NCBI RefSeq assembly: GCF_047511655.1
Contig: NC_133398.1
Span: forward strand, 44,831,638 to 44,895,637
Direction: 5' to 3'
Length of the DNA stretch: 64,000 nucleotides
Source: Castor canadensis
Lineage: Eukaryota; Chordata; Mammalia; Rodentia; Castoridae
Position numbers and translations under genes: made by a program. Position 1 is the stretch's first letter. Each line of letters opens with the position of its first letter. The notes below the pieces were generated by a model. That model was given only the letters and a program-made list of their open reading frames with translations, was not told the origin of the DNA and did not search any database. Shown piece after piece: positions 1 to 9,851 of the stretch.

Positions 1-19
1 TTCTGCTTGTCCTTCACAG

Positions 20-58
20 AAAAGCCTTGACACTGATAAAATATATAGAAGATGATAC
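20..58 (+). CDS. C9orf72: C9orf72 penultimate coding exon
   Basis: A 39-base exon bounded by an acceptor (pyrimidine stretch then CACAG at 15-19) and a donor GTGAGT at 59. It reads KALTLIKYIEDD and splits a Thr codon (AC|G) across the intron. The reading joins in frame to the exon at 175, giving the C-terminal region of C9orf72, a DENN-family protein that forms a complex with SMCR8 and WDR41 and acts in autophagy and membrane traffic. The intron to the next exon is only 116 bases (59-174). Earlier exons lie outside the window. Confidence 0.9.
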
Positions 59-174
59 GTGAGTAAAACTCCTCTACAGAAGAAAACCTTTCTACATTAT
101 GGTGTTTTTGTTGTTGTTGTTCCCTTGGACGTTGCCTATTTTATAATGTTCATTTGTTTTTCCATTATTTGTAG

Positions 175-361
175 GCAAAAAGGAAAAAAGCCCTTTAAAT
201 CTCTTCGGAACCTGAAGATAGACCTCGACTTAACAGCAGAGGGCGATCTTAACATAATAATGGCACTAGCTGAGAAAATTAAACCAGGCCTACACTCTTT
301 TATCTTTGCAAGACCTTTGTACACTAGTGTGCAAGAACGAGACGTTCTAATGACTTTTTAA
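175..361 (+). CDS. C9orf72: C9orf72 last coding exon (C-terminus and stop)
   Basis: The exon follows the acceptor TTATTTGTAG at 165-174. Its first base completes the split Thr codon, and the frame then runs QKGKKPFKSLRNLKIDLDL, through AEGDLNIIMALAEKIKPG, to the final VQERDVLMTF and TAA at 359-361. I recognise this as the highly conserved C-terminal tail of C9orf72, part of the C-terminal DENN region. A reading that starts with an ATG at 59 would run through the intron and is not the real start. No break is seen. The gene is transcribed left to right, in the same direction as the proposed MOB3B gene downstream, as in the human locus. Confidence 0.95.
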
Positions 362-2045
362 ATATGTGATTGGTTAACTATATTTCATCACAATCACAAT
401 TGCTGTTAAAGTAGCTCAGTGGTATGGGAAATACCATTTCCCCAGATCATTCCTCCAGGTCCCACTCAGCAATTACAGTTAAAGTTAGTTACACTACAGT
501 TGTCCCAAGAGGTCTGTACAGGGATGTCAGGTACATTGTTATATGGAATGTCTCTTTTCTTAGATTTTTCTCTTAGGGATTTATGTTTACAATTATAATA
601 AATACTGTTGCTATCTTTTAAAGATATAATAATATGATATACACTTGACCACAACTGTTTTTTTTTTAAATTTATGATTCATGGTTTACATGTATCAAGG
701 TGAAACCCGAGTTAGCTTCTACAGATGTGATACTAGTTGATTTTCATATCTTTTGGTGTTCCATGCTATGTGGCATTACTGTAATAGTTTTGCAAACAAC
801 TGAAAGAGCATTTAAATTTTTTGTTCTGTACAAGAAAGTTAGTTTGAATGCAGGTTAAGTTTTAGGAAAAAGACATTAATCCATTAATCAAGCAGATTTT
901 TAATTGAACTTGTTAGATCCTATTGTGTAGTCTTAGTCATTAGGATTCAGGCTGTGAAGAAATGTCAAGCTATTGTGTGTAAACCCCAATTAGGGTTTCC
1001 GACAGTCTGTGTTTTTTTGTTTATTGTTGTCCGTATTCTATATAACTGAGCTCTGTCCAAGAAAATACAGGAAATTAGGTTTTGTTCTACTAAGTTGTTG
1101 CCTACTTTTTAAATTCATTTTCATTATTTTTGAGCCAAATTGAAATGTATACCTCCTGTGCCTTTTTTTTTCCCTTGGAAAATATAATTTCTTAGAAGAA
1201 ACTCAGATTTCACCGGTCAGTCATTTCCATCTTGTTTTCCTCTTGTAGAGTCTACTGTGTACCTGTTTTTTAGTCTTTGTTACTCTGAGATTATAAAATA
1301 CACTAGAGAATACCATAATAGATCTTCTTTCAACATCAGAAAACAGATTCCTATCTTCTTCCTCCTTATATTTCTACCCATATTTTTGAAGTGGTTGCCA
1401 GGTTGTCTGCATCACATAAGAACAGCAAGAGAAACTTTACTGAAATGCTATTTTTCTAGGTGCTATTTTGGCAGAACTATTTTAGTCTGTTTCTTTTGTT
1501 TCCTTAATGTGTTTGGACCATTTTGCTGGCTGCAAAACAACTAATTGACATAATTCTGTGCTAGAGTAGTGTTGACATAGGCATATATACAAGCACAAAT
1601 AATTATTTTTATTTAAAACTAGAAGACCAGGAAAGGGAAAATACAAGAAAGGGATAAAAGTTATAGGGTTCTTTGCCCTCACCCACCACATTTAACAAAA
1701 AAGACATGTTCTATTCTGAAAGGTCATAATAGCTTTCACATCATGAATCAGAAAAATGTAGACATCTTAATTTTTAGGCACACGTTGGCCAAGGTGACAG
1801 ACGTACTACGTGTAGGTCAGTCATGAAAATGTATAGATGCCACCTTGTAGTGTCCGTACTCAGCGCTTTTTATACAACAGATTCTTACTGAAGTGCTGGC
1901 TGTTTATTTTCTCTGGCTGGGTTATTGTATTGTTCTATAGAATGTAAGTTGTACAGTAAAATAAGTTATTAAAGCATGTGTAAACATTGTTAATATCTTT
2001 TGTCCTGGATGGAGAATTTTGAATAAAATATCTTTGAAGTTTTGT
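362..2045 (+). other. C9orf72: C9orf72 3' UTR
   Basis: AT-rich non-coding sequence follows the stop codon, with no interspersed repeat recognisable to about 2.25 kb. This is what a conserved 3' UTR looks like between repeat-filled intervals. The length of about 1.7 kb fits the long UTR known for the main C9orf72 transcript. An AATAAA inside the UTR near 597 could support a shorter form. The exact cleavage site is inferred. Confidence 0.7.
2022..2027 (+). terminator. Poly(A) signal for C9orf72
   Basis: AATAAA in the context TTTTGAATAAAATATC, followed within about 20 bases by a T/G-rich stretch (GTTTTGTCTC at 2040). It lies just before the first SINE, so it is the best candidate for the main 3' end. 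Confidence 0.6.
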
Positions 2046-2261
2046 CTCTTAGTTATTTTTAAGGAAAAACTCTGCTACGATACTGGAAGCCTGATTACCT
2101 TCCTGTTGAGCTAATGGTTATGCTGGATCTAAACTTTTTTTAAATAAATTTTCTCTTTTGAAAGAAAATATATTTAAAGTTCCCATATGATGCTGGAATC
2201 TTATGTTTGCTTCTTCCCAGATTGCAATTTGATTTTTCAAATTATATACTTAAGATCATTT

Positions 2262-2455
2262 CCTCTTTTTCAGTGCTAGGGATAAAACCCAGGGCCAGCG
2301 CTTGCTCAGCAAAGTGCTCTGTCACTAAACTGCATCCACAGCCCTTGTCTTTTTGTGACAGGGTTTCACAACGTAGCCCAGGCTGGCCTTGAACTCTCAG
2401 TCCTCCTGCCTCAGGTTCCTGCTGGAATTGCAAGCATGTGCCACCATATCTGACT
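2262..2455 (-). repeat. Composite ID/B1-type SINE
   Basis: Read on the minus strand it has a B1-like left half and an ID-like right half (plus-strand CAGTGCTAGGGATAAAACCCAGG is the complement of the ID 3' end). The copy is diverged. Confidence 0.7.
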
Positions 2456-2603
2456 AGATAAATTCTTTTTTTTTAATTCTTGTTATAGTGATAGTAATAT
2501 AACCTAAACAGAAGTTATTTGTTCCAGGTATCTGATACATATGTATACAGTAAAAGTGCAGTGAATCTAAATGTTTTCACATGGAAAGCAAGAAATAAAA
2601 TAC

Positions 2604-2905
2604 AGCCAGGCACAGTGGAGATCAGGAGTATCACAATCAAGGCTAGTCCAGGCAGAAAGTTTTCAAGACTCCATCTCAATAATCCAGGTGTGGTGGGACA
2701 CCTTGTGATCCCAGCTACATGGGAAGTCTTAGGTAAGAGCATCACTGTCTGAGGCTACCCCCAGGCAAAGAAGAAAAAAAGAAAACCTGAAGACCCTGCC
2801 TACAAAATAACTAAAACAAAAAAGGATTGAGAATATGACTCAAGTGGTAAAAACACTTGCCTAGCAATCACAAGACCCTGAATTCAAATCCCAGTACTAC
2901 CAGAA
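2604..2905 (+). repeat. Composite B1/ID-type SINE, diverged
   Basis: It starts with AGCCAGGCACAGTGG, has B1-like text to about 2800, then an ID-like part (ACTCAAGTGGTAAAAACACTT, then CTAGCAATCACAAGACCCTG) ending in an A/G-rich tail. It opposes the SINE at 2262, making a loose inverted pair. Confidence 0.65.
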
Positions 2906-2939
2906 GAGGAGGAAGAACTAGGATTGACATTTTCACTCT

Positions 2940-3925
2940 GCAAAAAAATTGCATTCATAAATATAGCAGTTATTAAAAATAGAACTGCCATATGATCCGG
3001 CAATACCCCTCTGAGGGATATACCCAAAGGAATATGTTGGGTTACAGTAAAGACACCAGCACACTCATGTTTATTGCAGCATTATTCACAATAGTTAAGC
3101 TATAGAAACAGCCAAGATGCCCCACTACTGATGAATGGATTAAGAAAATGTGGTATTTATGTACAATGGAATCTTAGTCATAAAGAAGTATGAAATGTTG
3201 TTTACAAGTAAATGGATGGAACTGGAGAACATCATCTTAAGTAAAGTTAGCCAGGTTCAGAAAATCAAAGGCTGTATGTTTTCTCTCATATGTGGAAGAT
3301 AGATACCATGCAAATACAAGCAATATTATGAAAAACAGGTCACGCTAAGAAAAGGTCACTATGGGAGAATGAGTATAAAAGAAGGAAGTTAAGGTAAATG
3401 TGGTTGATGTACTTCCCATACAAGAATGAATATATTTTTAAACCTGTTGAAGTCATCATAAGAAGAGGGCTAGGGTAGAAAAGAGAAAAATAGGATGAAA
3501 TAATTCAGGTTATACTGCATATATACATGAATAATGAAACCCCCTGTATAGCTATCTTCCATAAACAAAAATGTTTTTCAAAAACGGAGAACAGGAAGGT
3601 AAAACGGTCTTGTCTGGGGTTTGGTACCAGTGGGGAGGGGGGCGGGATATAAGGAAAGGATGTAGGGGATGGAAATACTATGTACTCATGTATGAAAATA
3701 GGAAAAGGATACCCACTGAAACTATTCTAAGAAGGTGAGTAAGGGGGATAAAGGAGAATGCTGGAGGGAGCGAATTTAAGATACATTGTAAGAACTTTGG
3801 AAAATGTCACAACATACCCCCAGTACCACAAAGATAGATAGATACATAGATAAAATAGATATAAATGATAGATTAAATAAATGATAGATACATAGATGAT
3901 AGATAGAACAGCTGTGTTGAAAGAT
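2940..3925 (+). mobile_element. L1 3'-end fragment
   Basis: The text follows the 3' end of L1 ORF2 and its 3' UTR (for example CTCATGTTTATTGCAGCA and GATGAATGGATTAAGAAAAT). The frame is broken throughout, so this is an old copy. It ends in a GATA-type simple repeat, a common fate of an L1 A-tail. Confidence 0.75.
3830..3910 (+). repeat. (GATA)n-type simple repeat
   Basis: Imperfect AGATAGATACATAGAT units at the tail of the L1 fragment. Likely length-variable. Confidence 0.7.
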
Positions 3926-3971
3926 TTCTTTAAAACAAGACTAATTTGTTGCATCATTATGTTCAAAGAGA

Positions 3972-4058
3972 AGGGCTGGGGATACAGCTCAAAGGTAAAG
4001 CACTTGCCTAGCGTGTATTAAGCCTTGGGTTCAATCCCTAGAACCTATCAAAAAAAAT
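3972..4058 (+). repeat. ID-type SINE
   Basis: AGGGCTGGGGATACAGCTC (A-box region) followed by TTGGGTTCAATCCCTAG (B-box region) and an A-run. A diverged tRNA-derived SINE, not a tRNA gene. Confidence 0.7.
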
Positions 4059-4274
4059 CCTCCAAGAAGAACCCAAACCTTCATCTTAAGACTAAAGTAA
4101 AAATAAGACCATTATTTCTGTAGTGTTTCTGTGGTTCTGTGAGTCAGAAAGATAGTGCATGCCACACTTTTTGTAATGCTATTTTGGTTTTGCTATGGCA
4201 TTGTGCAAATTAATAGTTCTCCTATAATCTTTTTAAAGAATGTAGTTTAAAGTAACAAAGACAACCACCTACAA

Positions 4275-4420
4275 TTAGCACACGCTATCTACTGTACTTT
4301 TTAGTTCATCATTTCGATAACACTCTCAGGCCAGCATTTTCATTTTAAATGGCGAGGGAACTAGAGCTTAAAGAAGTATAATCTGCAGTCCATTGTCACA
4401 CAGCTGGTCAAATCAAACTC
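4275..4420 (-). repeat. MIR-like SINE
   Basis: Words of the MIR reverse strand are visible: TTTTCATTTTAAATGGCGAGG, then GTCACACAGCTGGTCAA. Ancient and diverged. Confidence 0.5.
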
Positions 4421-4639
4421 ATTCCCACAGTTAAAGTAGTTTCTATGCAGCATAATACCTACCAACCACAGTTCTTCCATGTAGCAGGTATTCAGTGTGG
4501 CAGGTACTCATCTCCTCAAAGGGAGATGAAGGACACAAGTATTATGTGTTGCTTGAACCTCTGGTGTTCTTTTTTAAATTGTTTCTTATTTTTAATTTTT
4601 GTATTAACTTGCATTAATTTTACATCTTAATGTGATTCA

Positions 4640-5165
4640 GTGTAATATTTCCAAACATGAATACAGCATACATTGATCAAATTCAACCTCCTTTATCCAC
4701 ACTCTTTCCATCCTCTTAATCATTATTCTATATTCAGGTCATTTTTCAGTTTCCACATATGAGAGAAAATATTCAGTATTTCTCTTTCTGTGCCTGACTT
4801 ATTTCACTTAACATAATGTCCTCCTGTTCTAGTTCCAGCTCTGATTTCATTCTTTATAGCTGAATAATCACCTGTGTATAAATACCATATTTTCTTTATC
4901 CATTGTTTACATTTACCAAGGATGATAACTAGGTGAGTACTATGTGGACAACTTAGCTATTGTGAATAGTGCTACAATAAACATGAGTGGACATGTATCT
5001 CTTTGGTTTGCTGATTTCATTTCCTTGGCTGTATACTCAGAAATGGTATAGCTGGATCATACAGTGATCTATTTTTAGTTTTCATATTTCATTTTCATAG
5101 TTTTGTATTTTTCATTCTAGTATTTCATATTTCATAGAACTTTCATATTCTCCATAATAACTATA
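4640..5165 (-). mobile_element. L1 3'-end fragment, minus orientation
   Basis: The complement of the L1 ORF2 end and 3' UTR, including TTCCACATATGAGAGAAAAT and ATTGTGAATAGTGCTACAAT. It stops where a different repeat starts at about 5170. Confidence 0.7.
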
Positions 5166-5169
5166 CTAA

Positions 5170-5520
5170 TTTACATTCTGTTAGCTTGTGTCACTATGAC
5201 AAAATACCTGAGAAAATTAGCTTTAAGGAGAAAAGGTTTATTTTGCTAACTGTTTCAGAGGTTTCAGTCCCATTGCTTTGGATCTGTGGTAGGGCAGAAC
5301 ATCATGGTAGGGAGTGGGTGGAGGAGCAAAAGTGCTCACTTATGGCAGCCAGAAAGTAAGAGGTAGGTGCTGGGGACAAAGTTATACCCTTCAAGGGTAC
5401 ACTCCAGTGACCTACTTTCCCCAACCAGGCCATCTCCCTTGATTCCACCACCTCCCAGTAGCTCAGTAGCTATGAATCCACATATGGATTAATCTATTCA
5501 TGAGATCATAGTCCTCATGA
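5170..5520. repeat. Old interspersed repeat, family not assigned
   Basis: The stretch starts TGTCACTATGACAAAATACC and contains AGAACATCATGGTAGGGAG and TATGAATCCACATATGGATT. I recognise the wording as a dispersed mammalian repeat but cannot name the family safely. It separates two L1 pieces. Confidence 0.4.
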
Positions 5521-6390
5521 CATGATCCAATTGGCTATAGATGCATGGATTTATTTGTGGGATCTGTATTCTATTCCCTTAGTCTTTTTGTCTTTATACC
5601 AGTACCATACTGTTTTGGTTACCATGGCTTTTGTAGTATGTCTTGAAATCAGGTATTGTGATGCCTCCTGCCTCCTACTTTGTTCTTTTTGCTCAGGATT
5701 GCTTTGAGTAGTCAGTGTCTTTTGTGCTTCCATATGAATTTTAGCATTATTTTTTGTAATTCTGTGAAGAATGTCATTTGTATTTTGATGGGGATTGCAT
5801 TGAATCTATAAATTGCCTTAGGTATGGACATTTTAACAGTATCAATTCTTAAAATCCATGAACATGAGAGATCTTTCTAATTTTTTATGTGTGTTTTCAA
5901 TTGTTTTCACTAGGGTTTTATAATATGTGTTATCAAGGTCTTTCACTGCCTTGGTTAAATTTATAATTAGGGATTTTTTGTTTTGTAGTTATTGTGAAGG
6001 ATAGTTTTTCTTGATTTCTTTCTCAGAAGATGTTATTTTTTGTATAAAAAAGCTATGTATTTTGGGGCTGAGGATTTAGCTCAGTGGAATAGCGCTTGCC
6101 TGGCAAGTGCAAGGTCCTGAGTTCGGTCCCCAGCACCAAAAAAAAAAAAAAAAAAAAGCTATGTATTTTTGTGTGTTGATTTTGAATACTGGAACTTTAC
6201 TGAACTCAAGGCAAGAGTGTTCATCCTCTCAGTTCTTATTCAATATAATACTAGAAGTTTTAGCCAGAGAAATTTTGCAAAAAAAAAGAAGAAAGTCAAA
6301 ATATTCCTGATTATAAATGATAAGATTCTATATACAGAGAAACCTAAAGACTTCAGTAAAAGACTATTAGAACTGATAAAGGAAGCTCAT
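5520..6390 (-). mobile_element. L1 ORF2 fragment with inverted 5' part
   Basis: From about 5520 to 6210 the sequence is L1 ORF2 read on the minus strand. From about 6211 to 6390 it is the reverse-transcriptase part of ORF2 on the plus strand (VLIQYNTRSFSQRN-type text, then TATACAGAGAAACCTAAAGA). On the minus strand the order is inverted upstream piece, then downstream piece, which is the usual product of twin priming during L1 insertion. Both parts carry several stops. A young ID element interrupts it at 6064. Confidence 0.65.
6064..6157 (+). repeat. Young ID-element SINE with A-tail
   Basis: A near-consensus tRNA-derived ID body: GGGGCTGAGGATTTAGCTCA with an A box, then GAGTTCGGTCCCCAGCACC with a B box, followed by about 20 A residues. 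It is flanked by an exact 18-bp target duplication, AAAAAAGCTATGTATTTT, at 6046-6063 and 6152-6169. The intact body and duplication show recent retroposition. Confidence 0.92.
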
Positions 6391-6604
6391 TTTTAAAATA
6401 TTTGAAAGGGGATGATACTACCTACTTTGTGTGATCATTAAGACAATTTAATGAGACTGTATAAGGTCAGTACCTAACCAGTGCTTTTCATCCTGCCCTG
6501 CTCTTTCATCTACTCGGACAATCTCTGACTTGTAATTGGATGATTAGAACATTTATATTTAATGTGATTATTGGTATGATCATTGAAATTTATCATATTG
6601 CTGT

Positions 6605-7932
6605 TTTTTGTTTTTTATTGTTTTATTATTCACATGTGCATACAAGGCTTGGGTCATTTCTCCCCCTGCCCCCACCCCCTCCCTTACCACCCACTCTGCC
6701 CCCTCCCTCTCCCGCCCACCCCCTCAATACCAGCAGAAGCTATTTTGCCCTTATCTCTAATTTTGTTGTAGAGAGAGTATAAGCCATAATCGGAAGGAAC
6801 AAGGGTTTTTGCTTTTTGAAATAAGGATAGCTATACAGGGAGTTGACTCACATTAATTTCCTGTGCATGTGTGTTACCTTCTAGGTTGATTCTTTTTGAT
6901 GTAACCTTTTCTCTAGTTCCTGGTCCCCTTTTCCTATTGGCCTCAGTTGCTTTTAAGGTATCTGCTTTAGTTTCTCTGTGTTAAGGGCAACAAATGCTAA
7001 CTAATTTTTTAGGTGTCTTACCTATCCTCACCCCTCCCTTGTGTGCTAAAGCTTTTATCATGTGCTCAAAGTCCAATCCCCTTGTTGTGTTTGCCCTTGA
7101 TCTAATGTCCACATATGAGGGAGAACATATGATTTTTCGTCTTTTGGGCCAGGCTAACCTCACTCAGAATGATGTTCTCCAGTTCTATCCATTTACCAGT
7201 GAATGATAACATTTCGTTCTTCTTCATGGCTGCATAAAATTCCATTGTGTATAGATAACACATTTTCTTAATCCATTCGTCAGTGGTGGGGCATCTTGGC
7301 TGTTTCCATAACTTGGCTATTGTGAATAGTGCTGCAATAAACATGGGTGTGCAGGTGCCTCTGGAGTAACCTGTGTCACAGTCTTTTGGGTATATCCCCA
7401 AGAGTGGTATTGCTGGATCAAATGGTAGATCAATGTTTAGCTTTTTAAGTAGCCTCCAAATTTTTTCCCAGAGTGGTTACATTCCCACCAACAGTGTATG
7501 AGGGTTCCTTTTTCCCCGCATCCTCACCAACACCTGTTGGTGGTGGTGTTTTTGATGATGGCTATTCTAACAAGGGTGAGGTGGAATCTTAGTGTGGTTT
7601 TAATTTGCATTTCCTTTATTGCTAGAGATGGTGAGCATTTTTTCATGTGTTTTTTGGACATTTGAATTTCTTCTTTTGAGAAAATTCTGTTTAGTTCACT
7701 TGCCCATTTCTTTATTGGCTCATTAGTTTTGGGAGAATTTAGTTTTTTGAGTTCCCTATATATTCTGGTTATCAGTCCTTTGTCTGATGTGTAGCTGGCA
7801 AATATTTTCTCCCACTCTGTGGGTGTTCTCTTCAGTTTAGAGACCATTTCTTTTGTTGAGCAGAAGATTTTTAGTTTTATGAGGTCCCATTTATCTATGC
7901 TATCTCTTAGTTGCTGTGCTGCTGGGGTTTTG
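6605..7932 (-). mobile_element. L1 3'-end fragment, minus orientation
   Basis: The minus strand holds the C-terminal part of L1 ORF2 (7847-7524, [20 protein letters not shown] and onward) and, after a frame break, 7401-7102 (GIYPKDCDTGYSRGTCTPMF to SLICGH). The L1 3' UTR follows, with a C-rich tract on the plus strand at 6661-6722 and a T-rich end near 6605 (the A-tail). It is 5'-truncated in ORF2. It is closely similar to the opposite-strand L1 at 36.9-38.3 kb. Confidence 0.9.
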
Positions 7933-8394
7933 TTGTTGTTTCATTTTTTTATTTTCCTGCTTTCCTCTGGATTTTTTTATTCATCTTTATCTCTTTCATT
8001 GTCTTATTAGCTGTATCTCCTTGTTATTCACTGGTCAACTTAGGGTTCTAATATACATCTTTAACTTAACAGTCTGCTTTCAAATGATGTGCTACTTGAT
8101 CCAGAGTATCAGAACCTTAGAGTGTCATACTTCTGATTTTCCCTTCTCACCTTTGTGATTTTGCAGCTTCACATATTACTTTTACATGCATTATAAACTC
8201 CACATTTATTGTTACTGTTTTTACTTAAACAGGTAATTATCTTTTAAAGAGATTTAAATATAAATGTTAAAAACAAAATATCCCATTTAATAATGCCACA
8301 GGGCCTCATGTATCTGTGGGATCTACATGTTGCACACCATAAATGTGTATGATTTTTTCCAATTAAACTTTTTAAGTCAGACATTGAACAAAAA

Positions 8395-8960
8395 GGAAGA
8401 CATAACTACTAACTGCCAACAGAAGCACACCTGAGCAATAAAGAGTGAACCAACTAAAAGAGAAAGGATGGGAAAACAAATACCATACTAATACTAAACA
8501 AGAGAAAGCTGGCATAGCAATATTAATATCAGACAAGGGAGATTTTGGAGCAAAGAAGATTGTTGCATAGTGATAAAAGGGTCAGTTGAACAAGAGAACC
8601 TAGTAAACCTAGGTGTCCATTTACCTAATAATTGTTTCCAAATTCATGAAGCAAAATCTGATAGCAGTACAAGAGGAAAAATCCATTACCTACCATTTTA
8701 TTACCCATCTCTGAATGTGTGGTAGCACAGGAAGAAAAAAATCCATAAAGATATAGAAAATTTGAACAACTGAAGTTGGTCAACACAACATAGCAGTAAG
8801 TACAGTAAGGTCAGAGTACATTACACATTCTTTTCGAGAACCATGGAATATGTACAAATAGAGACCATTTTCTGAGCCATAAAACAAGTCTAAATAAATT
8901 TAAAAGGATTCAATTATAAACCAATAATAGAAATCTGGGAAAACCACAAAAACTTGGAAA
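8395..8960 (+). mobile_element. L1 internal fragment, diverged
   Basis: Wording such as AAAGCTGGCATAGCAATATT, AATATCAGACAAGGGAGATT and GTGATAAAAGGGTCAGTTGA matches the ORF2 region of old L1 elements. No open frame survives. Confidence 0.55.
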
Positions 8961-8995
8961 ATAAATAGCACTTTTTAAAAATTAGATAAATTCCA

Positions 8996-9215
8996 AAGCC
9001 AGATGCAGTGGCTCATAACTGTAATCCTAGCTACTTGGGAGGCTGAAATTGGGAGGATCTTGGTTCGAGGCCAGCTCAGGCAAATACTTTACAATACCCC
9101 CCATCTCCAAAATAACCACAACAAAATGGACTGGAAATGTGGCTCAAGCAATAGAGCATCTGCTTTGCAAGTGTGAAGTCCTGAGTTCAAACCCTAATCC
9201 CACCCCCCCCAAAAA
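8996..9215 (+). repeat. Composite B1/ID-type SINE
   Basis: The left half is 7SL/B1-like (GCCAGATGCAGTGGCTCATA, then GGAGGATCTTGGTTCGAGGC). The right half is ID-like (GTGGCTCAAGCAATAGAGC, then GTCCTGAGTTCAAACCCT), followed by a C-run and A-run. Confidence 0.8.
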
Positions 9216-9229
9216 AAGCTTCAAAGAAC

Positions 9230-9351
9230 AAGCTGGGTGTGGTTGTGTGCAACTATAATCCCAGCTATGAGGGAGGCAAAGGTAGAAGTATGGCCAGGCA
9301 AAAGTGAGGCCTACCTGAAACTACTGAGCACATGGCTCAAGTGGTAGGGTA
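9230..9351 (+). repeat. Composite SINE, left part, split by provirus 1
   Basis: It starts AGCTGGGTGTGGTTGTGTGC and runs into the ID half (ATGGCTCAAGTGGTAGGGTA), where it breaks off at the provirus. The missing end of the ID half reappears at 14309. Confidence 0.75.
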
Positions 9352-9355
9352 CTTG
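9352..9355 (+). repeat. Target-site duplication (left), provirus 1
   Basis: CTTG directly precedes the LTR. The right copy (14305-14308) reads TTTC, so only two of four bases still match. The site is supported by continuity of the interrupted SINE. Confidence 0.5.
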
Positions 9356-9828
9356 TGTTGAGTCTGGGAACTAAAGGACATAAGTGAGTCAGTATCCCAT
9401 CCTCTGAGGACAGAACTGTGAGCCCTGCTCCCTGAGAAGGAGATACATGGCCTCACAAATCTGCATTCCTGCACCCTGAGGAGAAGATACAGGTCTCATA
9501 AATCTGCCATGGGGCTGATAAACAGAATGCTCTCGAGGAGGTTCCCCCCATAAGAGGCAAACAGGCCAGCTCATTGAAGAGAGCCTGCACATGCAAATCC
9601 ATGGCCAATGGAAAGAATCCACCTAACCCTTATCCTAACCCAGAGTTAAAGCATCCATTAAAAAGCCCTAGCCTTCACCTCAACTGCTCTGCTCCAGCTG
9701 CAGCTCTTTCTTTCTCTAATAAATCCTACTTTGTGTGCCAACCTTGTTGTCCCATGAGTCAATCCGCTGCCTCATGAGCCAATTCTTTGGCCCGTGGAGG
9801 CAAGAACTCTTGATACAGGGCCTCCACA
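9356..9828 (+). repeat. 5' LTR of provirus 1
   Basis: It starts TGTTGAGTCTGGGAACTAAAG and ends CCTCCACA, giving TG...CA ends. AATAAA lies at 9718-9723, and a TATA-like CATTAAAAAGC lies at about 9655. It matches the LTR at 13844-14304 along its length. Confidence 0.88.
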
Positions 9829-9832
9829 TTTC

Positions 9833-9851
9833 TGGCAATTGCACAAAGGAC
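9833..9851 (+). promoter_or_regulatory. Degenerate primer-binding site, provirus 1
   Basis: TGGCAATTGCACAAAGGAC lies four bases after the LTR. It resembles the better-kept arginine-tRNA site of provirus 2 (17041) with several changes. Confidence 0.55.

Noticed and set aside
6064-6137. tRNA-like sequence with A and B boxes as a tRNA gene
   Set aside because: It has an A-tail and target duplications and matches the ID SINE. The same applies to the other ID copies in the window.
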